A program made the position numbers and the translations under genes. Positions 34,343-43,422 of a stretch of DNA of 64,000 nt are shown piece after piece. The notes under the pieces are model-generated. The model searched no databases. It was not told the origin of the DNA and was given only the letters and a program-made list of their open reading frames with translations. Every line of letters begins with the position of its first letter. Positions within the stretch are counted from its first letter, which is position 1. Origin of the DNA: Lachnoanaerobaculum sp. ICM7 (GTDB taxonomy: Bacteria; Bacillota; Clostridia; Lachnospirales; Lachnospiraceae); NCBI RefSeq assembly GCF_000287675.1, contig NZ_ALJL01000015.1, forward strand, positions 1 to 64,000, given 5' to 3'.

Positions 34343-35282
34343 TCAATTCTTTCTCAATCATAGGCAATAGTGTGTTTTTTAAAATTTCATCGGCCTTGCC
34401 GTACACTGTAGCACCGGCGGCTCTGATATGACCGCCTCCACCAAGTGCAGCCGCAATACTGCTGACGTTTTTATTTATAGAACGCAAACTTACTTTGTAT
34501 TCATCTTTAGCGGTCTCATACATAAATAATGCAATCTCCACACCGTCTATATTTCTCAGATTGTCTATGATTCCATCCATTTTCTTTTTATCTGAAATAT
34601 ACTTACTCCAGGTATCATAATCCAGAACACCGTAGCAGCACTTACCGTCAAATTCCAATTTTGCATTTGTAAGTACCAGTCCCAAAAGTTTGCTTGCATT
34701 AAAATCTTTTTTAAAATATGTATCATCTATGATTTTTGTGAAATCAAAACCTTTTGAAATCAGCTCTCCGGCTATATCCATGGTTTCCTTTGTGGTGGAT
34801 TGATATTTAAACACTCCGGAATCATGGACTATACCTGTATATAAGCATTTTGCAGTCTCTACACTTACTTTATCACTATCCAGCAAAGTGTACAAGAGTT
34901 CACAAGTAGAACTTCTGAAATCTTCCACTATATTAAATTTTGCAAACTTTGTATTGGTGATATGATGGTCTATGCATATGCTTTGTGCGGCACTCTCAAG
35001 CATTACACCTCTGCTTCCAAGTCTTTCTCTGTCTGACGCATCTAAAGAAACAAGTAAGTCGGCCTCCATAAACGGGTCCTCACTTATCAGCTCAAACCCG
35101 TTCATAAATGAAAACTTCATTGAAGGCTTTTCAAGGCATACTTTTACATTCTTATCTTCAAAATTTTCTGTTATATAGTTATACAATCCCAAGGTGGATC
35201 CTGTACAGTCTCCGTCAGGGCTTACATGACCTGTTATAGCTATATTTTTTGCATTTTCAATAAGCTCTATTAGTTTATTCAT
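34335..35282 (-). CDS. nrnA: DHH-family oligoribonuclease / pAp phosphatase
   Basis: NrnA degrades short RNAs (2-5 nt) and dephosphorylates 3'-phosphoadenosine 5'-phosphate. The 315-residue protein has HVSPDGDCTGSTLG (about 19-32, metal ligands), SLDASDRERLG, the name-giving DHH in CIDHHITNT, and the DHHA1 motif GGGGHIRAAGATVYG near the end. The ATG at 35282 gives the family-like MNKLIELI; an ATG four codons earlier is possible, as the ribosome site AGAAGGG is very close. It overlaps rbfA by eight bases. Confidence 0.9.
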   Translation of the reverse strand: MNKLIELIENAKNIAITGHVSPDGDCTGSTLGLYNYITENFEDKNVKVCLEKPSMKFSFMNGFELISEDPFMEADLLVSLDASDRERLGSRGVMLESAAQSICIDHHITNTKFAKFNIVEDFRSSTCELLYTLLDSDKVSVETAKCLYTGIVHDSGVFKYQSTTKETMDIAGELISKGFDFTKIIDDTYFKKDFNASKLLGLVLTNAKLEFDGKCCYGVLDYDTWSKYISDKKKMDGIIDNLRNIDGVEIALFMYETAKDEYKVSLRSINKNVSSIAAALGGGGHIRAAGATVYGKADEILKNTLLPMIEKELNG

Positions 35283-35646
35283 TGCCCTTCTCATCTTTTT
35301 TTATTACTTCATCTATCAGCTTATCCATTTTCATGCCGTAAGCCAATGACTCATCCAAAACAAATTTTAATTCAGGAGTATTTCTTAAGTTTAATCTTCT
35401 TGCAAGTTCTTTTCTTATAAATCCTGAAGAAGATTTAAGACCTTGTAATGTCTTCTTTGACTGCTCATCATCACCCAATACGCTGACATAAATTGTTGCG
35501 TATTTTAAGTCTGTGGTAACTTCCGCATCTGTTACACTTGTCATAGGTGCGACTCTTGGGTCCTTTACATCACCTCTTATGATTTCAGATACTGTCTTCA
35601 TTACCTCCGAGTTGATCATAGTAGACTTTAAACTGTTCTTTCTCAT
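35275..35646 (-). CDS. rbfA: Ribosome-binding factor A
   Basis: RbfA is a late 30S maturation factor. The 123-residue protein shows the KH-type fold pattern: SEVMKTVSEIIRGDVKDPRVAPMTSVTDAEVTTDLKYATIYVSVLGDDEQSKKTLQGLKS, then GFIRKELARRLNLRNTPELKFVLDES. AAGGAATG precedes the ATG. It lies between infB and nrnA. Confidence 0.96.
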   Translation of the reverse strand: MRKNSLKSTMINSEVMKTVSEIIRGDVKDPRVAPMTSVTDAEVTTDLKYATIYVSVLGDDEQSKKTLQGLKSSSGFIRKELARRLNLRNTPELKFVLDESLAYGMKMDKLIDEVIKKDEKGNE

Positions 35647-35661
35647 ACATTCCTTTCTTTA

Positions 35662-38574
35662 TTATGATCTTGGAACCTCTACCATAGCATATGCTTCTAC
35701 CTGGTCAAATTCCTTAATATCATTGAACTTTTCAAATACAAGACCGCATTCATATCCGGTTGCAACTTCCTTAACATCATCCTTGAATCTCTTAAGTGAT
35801 GCAAGATTTCCGTCAAAGATCTGCTCTCCGTCTCTTGTAATTCTTACCTTACAGCCTCTTACAAACTTACCGTCAAGCACATAGCTTCCCGCGATATTGC
35901 CTACGCCTGAAGCCTTAAAGATCTGTCTGATTTCAGCATGTCCGATAACCTTCTCCTCATAGATAGGCTCAAGCATACCCTTCATAGCGCTCTCTATATC
36001 TTCAATTGCCTGATAGATTACTCTGTAAAGTCTAAGGTCTACATTTTCTCTTTCCGCTGTAGCCTTTGCCATCTGATCCGGCTTTACATTAAATCCGATA
36101 ATAATCGCATTACTTGCAGCCGCAAGTACAACGTCACTCTCGTTAATTGCACCTACACCGCCATGGATTACCTTTACGGCAACTTCTTCATTTGAAAGTT
36201 TTGTAAGTGACTGCTTTACAGCCTCTACAGAACCCTGAACGTCAGCCTTCACAACTATAGGAAGTTCCTTGACATTTCCCGCCTTAATCTGACTGAAGAG
36301 ATCGTCAAGTGAAAGCTTGGCCTTTGTATCTTCGATAAGCTTATTCTTGCTCTCCGAGATAAATGTAGCCGCAAATGCCTTTGCTTCCTTATCGTTTTCT
36401 GTAGCTACAAATACTTCACCGGCATTCGGTACGCTGTCAAGTCCCAAAATCTCAACAGGTGTTGAAGGTCCTGCCGACTTTACCTTAACTCCCTTATCAT
36501 TCATCATGGCACGAACCTTACCTGAACATGATCCTGCCGCTATGAAATCTCCTACATGAAGTGTACCCTTTTGAACAAGTATTCTCGCTACAGGTCCCTT
36601 ACCCTTGTCAAGCTCCGCCTCTATTACAAGACCTCTTGCTTTTCTGTTAGGATTTGCCTTAAGCTCCTTTACTTCCGCTGTAAGTATTACCATCTCCAAG
36701 AGATTTGATATACCGTCACCGTTCTTTGCAGATACAGGTACGAAAATTGTGGAACCGCCCCAATCTTCAGGTATAAGCTCATACTCTGAAAGCTCCTGCT
36801 TTACCTTGTCAATATTTGCGGCCGGTCTGTCTATCTTATTGATAGCAACTATTATTTCAACTCCTGCCGCCTTTGCATGGTTTATAGCCTCTACAGTCTG
36901 CGGCATTACACCGTCATCTGCAGCTACTACAAGTATTGCAATATCTGTAGCCTGTGCACCACGCATACGCATTGCTGTAAACGCCTCATGTCCCGGTGTA
37001 TCAAGGAATGTTATAGGTTCTCCGTTTATTTTTACCATATAGGCACCGATATGCTGTGTAATACCTCCGGCCTCTCTGCTGGTAACATTAGTTTTTCTTA
37101 TAGCATCAAGAAGTGATGTTTTACCGTGATCGACATGGCCCATTACAACCACTACAGGCGGTCTTGACACCAAAGTCTCTTCAGGATCCTCAGCCTCCGC
37201 CAAAAGCTCTCCGATAACATCTACCTTCTCCTCCATAGTACAGATTACATCATACTCAAGAGCAATCTCTTCAGCCTGCTCGAAAGTAAGCTCCGTATTA
37301 AGTGTAACTATCTGGCCTTTTAAGAAAAGCTTCTTTACAATTGTTGACGGCTGAAGCTTAAGCTTTGAAGCAAACTCCTTGATTGTAATTGTCTCAGGAA
37401 TGATGATTTCTTTGATATCATCCTGTACCTCTTCAACCTTTTGCTTTACAGGCATTATAAACGGATGCTTGCTCACCTTGCCCTTTGCAGGACCGTCCTC
37501 GGTTCTGTGCTTCTTATCGTTCTTGTTATTATTTTTGAAATTATTCTTATTAACTCTGTTGGAAGTTTTCTTTCCTAAACCGTCAAGTACAGGAACTCCT
37601 GCTGCAGCATCATTTTTCTTAAATCCCTGCTGCTTGTTGTTTCCGAAACTTCTGCCTGTATTCTCATCCTTGGAGAAATCCTTATTTCTGTCATTTCTGT
37701 TGTTTCTGTCATTTGAACCCTGGAAGTTTTTATTGTCTTTTCCGGCAAAGTTTCTGTTTCTGTCATTATTTCCGGCACCGTCTCTGCCCTTTGAGTTTCT
37801 GTCGTTCTTAAAGTTTCCCTTTTGGTCCTTATCTTTATTAAAAGGCTTTTTATCTCTGTTTTGCGGACGGGAATCCTTACCTCTTGCCTTATCTCTTTCT
37901 TCTCTTTCTTTGAAGATATTTCTTATAGGCTGAGCACTTTCCTTAGCCTTTTTAGCGGCTTCCATCTCCGCATATACATTTCTAGGTTTAGCAGGCTCTG
38001 CACTCTCTAAAACCGGAGCTTGTGCCTTCTTCTCCTCTGTAGCAACAGGTGTTTTACTCTCTACATTTGCTACAGGCTCTTTTGCTGTAACAACTTCCTC
38101 TGTCTTTACAGTCTCAACCGCCTTTTCTTCTTTCTTTATTTCTTTTGAAATATCGGATTTTGAAACATCGGTCTTCTTCTCTTCAGTAGCCTTCTTTTGA
38201 GGCTGCTTTGCTGCTTCCGCATCCTTTTTTGTATTCTTCTTAGGAGCTGCGGCTGTTTTTGAACCCGACTTTTTTGCAGGCATCTGCTGTGCATTCTGCG
38301 GTCTGAATACTACAACCTTTTTCTTAGGCGCTTCCTCCTTCTTTGTTTCCGATACTTCCTGTGTAGTCTCTACCGTTCTGTTGTTTTCCATATTTTCTTT
38401 ATTATTATTCACTACTTTATTTCCATCTATTTTATTGAATTTTTCTCTAAGCATTTTTTCTTCATCAGCTGATATATTTGACATGGCCACCTTTGATATG
38501 CCTTTCTCCTTCAAATATGCTGTCAACTCATTATTATTTTTGCCTAATTCTTTTGCCAGATCGTTTACTCTCAA
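35662..38574 (-). CDS. infB: Translation initiation factor IF-2
   Basis: GTPase that brings initiator tRNA to the ribosome. The 970-residue protein starts [26 protein letters not shown] (IF2_N), has a 300-residue low-complexity linker rich in K, E, A, then R, N, D (many RNDRN-type repeats), a second IF2_N-like part ([21 protein letters not shown]), the G domain with [16 protein letters not shown] and NKID, then domains II to IV ([13 protein letters not shown]). The linker is longer and more Asn/Arg-rich than in Bacillus. It follows ylxQ by three bases. Confidence 0.97.
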   Translation of the reverse strand: MRVNDLAKELGKNNNELTAYLKEKGISKVAMSNISADEEKMLREKFNKIDGNKVVNNNKENMENNRTVETTQEVSETKKEEAPKKKVVVFRPQNAQQMPAKKSGSKTAAAPKKNTKKDAEAAKQPQKKATEEKKTDVSKSDISKEIKKEEKAVETVKTEEVVTAKEPVANVESKTPVATEEKKAQAPVLESAEPAKPRNVYAEMEAAKKAKESAQPIRNIFKEREERDKARGKDSRPQNRDKKPFNKDKDQKGNFKNDRNSKGRDGAGNNDRNRNFAGKDNKNFQGSNDRNNRNDRNKDFSKDENTGRSFGNNKQQGFKKNDAAAGVPVLDGLGKKTSNRVNKNNFKNNNKNDKKHRTEDGPAKGKVSKHPFIMPVKQKVEEVQDDIKEIIIPETITIKEFASKLKLQPSTIVKKLFLKGQIVTLNTELTFEQAEEIALEYDVICTMEEKVDVIGELLAEAEDPEETLVSRPPVVVVMGHVDHGKTSLLDAIRKTNVTSREAGGITQHIGAYMVKINGEPITFLDTPGHEAFTAMRMRGAQATDIAILVVAADDGVMPQTVEAINHAKAAGVEIIVAINKIDRPAANIDKVKQELSEYELIPEDWGGSTIFVPVSAKNGDGISNLLEMVILTAEVKELKANPNRKARGLVIEAELDKGKGPVARILVQKGTLHVGDFIAAGSCSGKVRAMMNDKGVKVKSAGPSTPVEILGLDSVPNAGEVFVATENDKEAKAFAATFISESKNKLIEDTKAKLSLDDLFSQIKAGNVKELPIVVKADVQGSVEAVKQSLTKLSNEEVAVKVIHGGVGAINESDVVLAAASNAIIIGFNVKPDQMAKATAERENVDLRLYRVIYQAIEDIESAMKGMLEPIYEEKVIGHAEIRQIFKASGVGNIAGSYVLDGKFVRGCKVRITRDGEQIFDGNLASLKRFKDDVKEVATGYECGLVFEKFNDIKEFDQVEAYAMVEVPRS

Positions 38575-38577
38575 TTA

Positions 38578-38883
38578 TCATTCCTCCGTGATTTTTAATA
38601 TTGCATTTTTAAATCCGTCCTCAGTTAATGTTATTGATGATCTAAGCCCTTTGCCCAAAATCATTCCCAAATCTTCCTTTGTGGAATATATTAATATAGG
38701 AACATGATAAAATTTACATTTATCTTCAAATTTCTTCTTCGTGTTTTCAGATGCGTCCGATGCTATTATTACCAGCCTCGCTTTACCGGATTTTATGCAC
38801 TTTTCAACCGAAAACTCTCCCGACACCACTTTACCTGCTTTCATAGCAAGTCCGATTAAATTTAATATCCTATCTCTTGCCAA
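38578..38883 (-). CDS. L7Ae-family ribosomal-like protein YlxQ
   Basis: A 101-residue member of the L7Ae/L30e RNA-binding family: RDRILNLIGLAMKAGKVVSGEFSVEKCIKSGKARLVIIASDAS. L7Ae relatives bind kink-turn RNA; YlxQ function is unsettled. I pick the TTG at 38883, which gives the family N-terminus and has GAGGAG about ten bases upstream; a GTG six codons earlier is also possible. It overlaps ylxR by 14 bases. Confidence 0.85.
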   Translation of the reverse strand: MARDRILNLIGLAMKAGKVVSGEFSVEKCIKSGKARLVIIASDASENTKKKFEDKCKFYHVPILIYSTKEDLGMILGKGLRSSITLTEDGFKNAILKITEE

Positions 38884-39154
38884 GTTCCGCCATCTCCTCA
38901 CTAAGCTTTAATAAAACATCATTATCAACATTCATCTTAAATGCTCTGTTAAGTCCCTTGGTCTTTATTGCTTTTTGCAGACAATCTATATTATTGCATA
39001 TATAAGCACCTCTTCCGTTTGCTCTGCCGGTGCTGTCTAAAAGCATCTCTCCTTCAGGTGTCCTTACTATTCGTATCAATTCTTTTTTAGGCTTTGACTC
39101 ATTACATCCGATGCATTTTCTTTGAGGTGTTTTATTCTTCAATGTCGTTGTCAT
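38870..39154 (-). CDS. YlxR family RNA-binding protein (RnpM-like)
   Basis: A 94-residue protein with the DUF448 pattern TPQRKCIGCNESKPKKELIRIVRTPEGEMLLD, then GRANGRGAYICNNIDCLQKAIK. The cysteine pairs CIGC and the basic surface are characteristic. B. subtilis YlxR has been reported to modulate RNase P. ATG 39154 is preferred to an upstream frame that runs deep into nusA; it overlaps nusA by 23 bases. Confidence 0.9.
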   Translation of the reverse strand: MTTTLKNKTPQRKCIGCNESKPKKELIRIVRTPEGEMLLDSTGRANGRGAYICNNIDCLQKAIKTKGLNRAFKMNVDNDVLLKLSEEMAELGKR

Positions 39155-40319
39155 CTTTTGTTTCTGCCTCAGCATCAAATTCTTCAGTATCCGGTGTATA
39201 TCCCTCGTCAACAGGCATATCATCAGACATATCTTCACTGCCGTCCAAAGAATCAAATACTCCCATTTCTCTTGCCTGGCTCTCACTCTTTATATCTATC
39301 TTATATCCTGTAAGTCTGGCTGCAAGTCTTGCATTCTGTCCTTCCTTACCGATAGCAAGTGAAAGCTGATAATCAGGAACTATTACATCAGCTTCTTTTG
39401 TTTCTTCATCCGCCACAACAGCAATTACTTTTGCAGGTGAAAGTGCATTCTCTATCAAGTATCCCGGATTTTCATCCCAGTTTACTATATCGACTTTCTC
39501 TCCTCTAAGCTCTTCCACCACAGCATTTACTCTGACACCGTCAACACCTACACAGGCACCTACAGGGTCAATATCAGCTTCATGGCTGCATACGGCAATC
39601 TTTGTTCTTGATCCGGCCTCTCTTGAGATTGACTTTATCTCTACCACTCCGTCTCTGATTTCAGGTACTTCAGACTCGAAAAGTCTCTTTACAAATTCGG
39701 GATGTGTTCTTGATACAGATATTCTCGGTCCCTTGGGATTGTCCTTTACCTCCAACACAAACACCTTCAATCTGTCTCCGAGTTTTAATTCTTCTCCTTT
39801 TACCTGCTCACTCTCTGCAAGCACGGCATCTATTCTGCCGAGATTGATTGCAATATTCTTACCCATAAATCTTGTAACAACACCGCTTACTATATCTCTT
39901 TCTTTCATATAGTAGTCGTTGAATATCACTTTTCTCTCTTCTTCTCTTATCTTTTGTAAGATAACATTTTTGGCAACTCCTGCGGCTATTCTTCCGAATT
40001 CCTTTGAAATAACCGGTACAAGTACTGTATCACCGATGCTTAAATTAGGATTTTGCATTCTGGCATCTGCAAGTGATATCTTTGTTGCCTTGTCTTCTAT
40101 AGTAGGCTTGCTGCCCAAAGTCTCTACAACTTCTTTTGCCTGTATTATGGAATAATCACATGTGTTAGGATTTACACTTACCTTTACATTATCCGCTGTT
40201 CCGAAATTGTTTTTACATGCGGAAATTAAAGAGTTCTCAATAGCTTCCAAAATTGCCGCCTTACTTATATTTTTCTCTTTTTCCAGGAGATCAAGTGCCT
40301 CCAGTAATTCCTTATTCAT
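39132..40319 (-). CDS. nusA: Transcription termination/antitermination protein NusA
   Basis: NusA binds RNA polymerase and controls pausing, termination and antitermination. The 395-residue protein has the N-terminal domain (MNKELLEALDLLEKEKNISKAAILEAIENSL), S1 (RDIVSGVVTRFMGKNIAINLGRIDAVLAE, about 130-160), and two KH domains (DPVGACVGVDGVRVNAVVEELRGEKVDIVNW; LSLAIGKEGQNARLAARLTGYKIDI). An acidic tail follows. No E. coli-like AR repeats are present, as in Gram-positives. It follows rimP by 18 bases. Confidence 0.97.
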   Translation of the reverse strand: MNKELLEALDLLEKEKNISKAAILEAIENSLISACKNNFGTADNVKVSVNPNTCDYSIIQAKEVVETLGSKPTIEDKATKISLADARMQNPNLSIGDTVLVPVISKEFGRIAAGVAKNVILQKIREEERKVIFNDYYMKERDIVSGVVTRFMGKNIAINLGRIDAVLAESEQVKGEELKLGDRLKVFVLEVKDNPKGPRISVSRTHPEFVKRLFESEVPEIRDGVVEIKSISREAGSRTKIAVCSHEADIDPVGACVGVDGVRVNAVVEELRGEKVDIVNWDENPGYLIENALSPAKVIAVVADEETKEADVIVPDYQLSLAIGKEGQNARLAARLTGYKIDIKSESQAREMGVFDSLDGSEDMSDDMPVDEGYTPDTEEFDAEAETKDDNDIEE

Positions 40320-40337
40320 CCTTAGTATTATCCTCCG

Positions 40338-40808
40338 TTAAAAATCTATCTTTAATCTGATATTTGCAATCTCTTTTTTTGTAAAGACTTCGTCTCCACC
40401 TTCTGTTTCTACGGTAATATTTTCACCGTCAAAAGCCTTTAATATTCCTTCAAAATCTTTAACACCTTCTCTTGCCTTATAGAGCTTGAGTTCCACTTCC
40501 TTTCCAAGTTCTCTTATGAAATCCTTGTCTTTTTTCAGTGCTCTTCCAAGTCCCGGAGAGGAAACCTCCAGAATATATCCCTCTTCAATAAAGTCCTTTT
40601 CATCCAGCCAGTCGCTAAGATGCCTTGAAATTTCGACACAGTCATCTATTCCTATGCCGCCTTCTTTGTCCATATCACAGTATGCTCGTAAGTAGTACTC
40701 TCCCGCCTCTTTTACAAATTCGACATCCACCACTTCAAATTGAAGCTCACCGCTAAGTTTTTCCAAGAACTCTTCCGTTCTTTTTACATAAGTTTCACTT
40801 TTGCTCAT
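40338..40808 (-). CDS. rimP: Ribosome maturation factor RimP
   Basis: RimP assists 30S assembly. The 156-residue protein shows LQFEVVDVEFVKEAGEYYLRAYCDMDKEGGIGIDDCVEISRHLSDWLDEKDFIEEGYILEVSSPGLGRALKKDKDF, the full family core, then a C-terminal SH3-like part. ATG 40808 has AAAGGA eight bases upstream. First gene of the translation operon. Confidence 0.95.
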   Translation of the reverse strand: MSKSETYVKRTEEFLEKLSGELQFEVVDVEFVKEAGEYYLRAYCDMDKEGGIGIDDCVEISRHLSDWLDEKDFIEEGYILEVSSPGLGRALKKDKDFIRELGKEVELKLYKAREGVKDFEGILKAFDGENITVETEGGDEVFTKKEIANIRLKIDF

Positions 40809-40826
40809 TTCTATCCTTTCATATGC

Positions 40827-40855
40827 ATAAAAAAGTGGACCCATCGGCCCACTTT
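40827..40855 (-). promoter_or_regulatory. Terminator-like hairpin in the rimP-nusA leader (candidate attenuator)
   Basis: On the minus strand AAAGTGGGCC, loop GATG, GGTCCACTTT (one G-U pair) is followed directly by TTT, forming a 10-bp stem and a six-T run. It stands between the promoter at 40877-40905 and the rimP ribosome site, so every operon transcript must pass it. Confidence 0.75.
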
Positions 40856-40876
40856 CCTGTCAAACATATTTTAATC

Positions 40877-40905
40877 ACTATAGCACATTTCTTACATAAA
40901 TGCAA
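40877..40905 (-). promoter_or_regulatory. rimP-nusA-infB operon promoter
   Basis: On the minus strand TTGCAT (40900-40905), 17 bp, TATAGT (40877-40882). The start point near 40870 gives a leader of about 60 bases. Confidence 0.65.
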
Positions 40906-40957
40906 GGGGGAAAATCAGATTTCATACTTACAGGGGGAAAATCAGATTTCATACTTA
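40904..40957. repeat. Tandem 27-bp direct repeat at the vapBC boundary
   Basis: Units at 40904-40930 and 40931-40957 share 26 of 27 bases (GGGGGAAAATCAGATTTCAT is the core). The second unit includes the vapC stop codon; the first overlaps the -35 box of the rimP promoter. Confidence 0.9.
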
Positions 40958-41356
40958 CTTGACCCAATTACATACTTCTAAATTTGGTACTCTCATAAAC
41001 TCTTTAATATTGTTGGTTACTATAGAATAACCTAGCGACTGTGCATGAGCAGCTATCATCATATCAAGAGGACCTATCAGTGTTCCTTGTTTTTCCAAAT
41101 ATGTCCTTATCTTTCCATAATTATTTGCTGCATTAATATCAAATTCCAATACCTCTATATTCGACAACAGCAATGTTAGCGCAAGTCTGTTTTTATCAAC
41201 TACCATACTTTTCTCGACACCATGTATAAGCTCTGCATATGTTATAGCGGAAATACATATTTCCGTAGGATCATGCCTTTTCAGTTCTTTTACTACACTC
41301 TCAGGTTTATTCTTTATTATATATATGCATATATTTGTATCCAACATATATCTCAT
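40955..41356 (-). CDS. vapC: VapC-family PIN-domain toxin
   Basis: VapC toxins are metal-dependent ribonucleases, often cutting tRNA or rRNA. The 133-residue protein has the PIN acidic residues: Asp in MLDTNICIYIIKNKP (residue 5), Glu in YAELIHGVEKS (about 42), Asp in GPLDMMIAAHA (about 97), then TNNIKEFMRVPNLEVCNW. It starts four bases inside the end of the antitoxin gene, the normal antitoxin-toxin coupling. The module stands next to a 27-bp repeat, which suggests separate insertion. Confidence 0.92.
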   Translation of the reverse strand: MRYMLDTNICIYIIKNKPESVVKELKRHDPTEICISAITYAELIHGVEKSMVVDKNRLALTLLLSNIEVLEFDINAANNYGKIRTYLEKQGTLIGPLDMMIAAHAQSLGYSIVTNNIKEFMRVPNLEVCNWVK

Positions 41357-41580
41357 AGTTCTTCTCTCTTTTGATCCGAGATTTCTCCTCTGTCAGCCAT
41401 AAAATCATCTGAAAACATATCTATGGCTGTAATAAATGAATCCCACTTACCGTTTTTCGGCAATAAAATCAATACATCACCAATTTTATTTACCATAACT
41501 TCATCACAGCAAAATCTATACTCCTTAGGTAATCTTACCGCTTGACTTCTACCATTTTCAAAAATTTTTGCCGACAACAT
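41353..41580 (-). CDS. vapB: VapB-family antitoxin (AbrB-like)
   Basis: A 75-residue swapped-hairpin AbrB DNA-binding antitoxin: AKIFENGRSQAVRLPKEYRF is the family start, then VMVNKIGDVLILLPKNGKW, and an acidic toxin-binding tail (SDDFMADRGEISDQKREEL). It neutralises the adjacent VapC and should repress its own promoter. AAAGGA lies about twelve bases before the ATG. Confidence 0.92.
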   Translation of the reverse strand: MLSAKIFENGRSQAVRLPKEYRFCCDEVMVNKIGDVLILLPKNGKWDSFITAIDMFSDDFMADRGEISDQKREEL

Positions 41581-41603
41581 AAAATCACCGTCCTTTCACA
41601 AGT

Positions 41604-41632
41604 AGTATATACCACGATATATATCTAGTCAA
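41604..41632 (-). promoter_or_regulatory. vapBC promoter with AT-rich operator
   Basis: On the minus strand TTGACT (41627-41632), 17 bp, TATACT (41604-41609). The spacer and -10 hold TATATA-TCGTGG-TATATA, a plausible antitoxin binding dyad. Confidence 0.75.
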
Positions 41633-41687
41633 TATTTATAATACTGATCCTTATACCAAATAATACAGCTTACTGAACAATAGAATA

Positions 41688-42374
41688 TCAATATGCATCA
41701 ATATATCCTGCCAATGCATAGCCTTCAAATCCGTCATAATCTATATAGTAAAATCCGTTATCCGCTCCGCTATAAACTGTAACTATAGCTCCAAGCGGAA
41801 TCTTTGTAATCTCCTCTCCCTTTGTGCTTGGAGTCCTACGAAGTGTTATATATTCATTGCATCTTACCACTTTTCCTGACCATACCGTACTTGCTTTTGT
41901 AGGTGCAACATAATGATCGTACGGGTCGACACTTAAATATGATGCCAGTGCATAACCTATGCTTCCGTTGTAACTTACTTTATAAAAACCGTTTGCCGCA
42001 TTCTCCATAAAGCTTACCGCCGCACCTAAAGGTATCTGCTTTATCTCCTTTGAATTTGTGGAATCTGATACACGAAGCGTAATGCTTTCATTACAATTCA
42101 CTACATAAAGAGTTGTCAAAACCTGTGCCTGAGTAACAGCTACAGTTTGAGGCTGAGTTTCCTGCAAAGATTCTGAATTTGCAACCTCTGCTACCGTTTC
42201 CTGAACAGCAGACTTCTCAGCTATGTTACTCTCCTCTTCTGTTCCGGACTCAACTTTACTTTCTTCTACGGTTTCAGTATCACCTCCAAATTTTATGGTA
42301 ACACTTTTTGAACCGCAACCTGACAAAACACATATACTTACAAATACACAAATTAAATATATTATTTTTCTCAT
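41688..42374 (-). CDS. Lipoprotein with two SH3b domains
   Basis: The 228-residue protein has a lipoprotein signal (MRKIIYLICVFVSICVLSGC, lipobox LSGC), a Ser/Glu/Thr-rich linker to about residue 85, and two bacterial SH3 repeats: NCNESITLRVSDSTNSKEI...GFYKVSYNGSIGYALASYL and RCNEYITLRRTPSTKGEEI...GFYYIDYDGFEGYALAGYI. SH3b domains commonly bind peptidoglycan. It follows the amidase gene by ten bases, so the two may act together on the wall. Confidence 0.88.
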   Translation of the reverse strand: MRKIIYLICVFVSICVLSGCGSKSVTIKFGGDTETVEESKVESGTEEESNIAEKSAVQETVAEVANSESLQETQPQTVAVTQAQVLTTLYVVNCNESITLRVSDSTNSKEIKQIPLGAAVSFMENAANGFYKVSYNGSIGYALASYLSVDPYDHYVAPTKASTVWSGKVVRCNEYITLRRTPSTKGEEITKIPLGAIVTVYSGADNGFYYIDYDGFEGYALAGYIDAY

Positions 42375-42384
42375 AAAACCTCCA

Positions 42385-43413
42385 CTATTTATTAAAGTAC
42401 TGATCTATAGCATTTGCCATAGATTTTGCAATTTCATCCTTTTTCGTTGAGAGTATCTTGGCATCAATAGCGTTATCGGCAAATCCTACCTCTACCAAGC
42501 AAGTGGGAATAGATGAATATGAGAATATTCTAAGAACTGCAGTATGCGTTCCCTTATTCTTCAGACCTGTAGCAGCAGTAATATTGCTTTCCATATTTTC
42601 GGCAAGTTTCTTTGACAACTCTATATTTATCTTTGTCAGTCCCATTATACTTGTATATCCCGGATAATTACTACCCGAAATATAATCATTGTCTCCCGGA
42701 TAAAAGCTTAGAGTACCTGAGTTTTTACCTGTATTTGAGTGAATTGATATCATTATATCCGAGGTCTCACCGGCTAAAGCACTTCTGGCACCGTTTGAAA
42801 TATTTTGATTAAAATCAGTCCTGCTCAACACCACACGATATCCCTTATCTATAAGCAAATCCTTAAGTTTCAGTGCTACTTTCAAACTGAATTCAGGCTC
42901 CGTCTCTGTTTTGTCATAGATATTCTTACTGTCTCTTGCTTCAACACCTACTCCATAACCCTTATCACCTACCATAGAAGTCTTCATGGGCTTTAGCATT
43001 GAATCATCAACAGGATAATATTTTTCTCTTTTTTGATTGGCTTCAGGTGCATTATTGTCACCATGTCCGGGGTCTACAAATACGGTATGTCCGTTGAATA
43101 CAGCCGGCTCAAATACATAGGCCTTATAGTCGGGAGCACTACCGTCGGCATTTTTCCACAAATATGGTCTGTACTTTGAGTTTTCACTTAGATGATACAC
43201 GCCTTTATCTGTAATTATCTTACTATTTCCCTTTGAATTCTTATCCTCCTGCTGATTAACTGCCTGAGTAGCAGCTGTAGTCTCTGCAGTACCGTATCTT
43301 GTAACCGGAGTTACTTTTCTTTTTGCCAAACCCGCACTTACACTTATACTTGTCGCTGCAGATATAACCAATACACATGTACATAACAAATTATACTTTT
43401 TAATTCTTTTCAT
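42385..43413 (-). CDS. N-acetylmuramoyl-L-alanine amidase
   Basis: Amidase_3 family zinc enzyme cutting between muramic acid and the stem peptide. The 342-residue protein has an N-terminal export signal (LCTCVLVISAATSISVSAG), and the catalytic domain with VFVDPGHGD (zinc His), GVGVEARDSKNIYDKTE, YRVVLSRTDFN, IMISIHSNTG (zinc His) and IPTCLVEVGFADN (catalytic Glu). AAGGAG with five-base spacing supports ATG 43413 over the GTG two codons earlier. In operon with the SH3 lipoprotein and the YARHG protein. Confidence 0.9.
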   Translation of the reverse strand: MKRIKKYNLLCTCVLVISAATSISVSAGLAKRKVTPVTRYGTAETTAATQAVNQQEDKNSKGNSKIITDKGVYHLSENSKYRPYLWKNADGSAPDYKAYVFEPAVFNGHTVFVDPGHGDNNAPEANQKREKYYPVDDSMLKPMKTSMVGDKGYGVGVEARDSKNIYDKTETEPEFSLKVALKLKDLLIDKGYRVVLSRTDFNQNISNGARSALAGETSDIMISIHSNTGKNSGTLSFYPGDNDYISGSNYPGYTSIMGLTKINIELSKKLAENMESNITAATGLKNKGTHTAVLRIFSYSSIPTCLVEVGFADNAIDAKILSTKKDEIAKSMANAIDQYFNK

Positions 43414-43422
43414 ATTCACTCC

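Noticed and set aside
35662-38574. Several plus-strand ORFs within infB (for example 37379-37933)
   Set aside because: Low-complexity shadows of the Arg/Asn/Asp-rich IF-2 linker.
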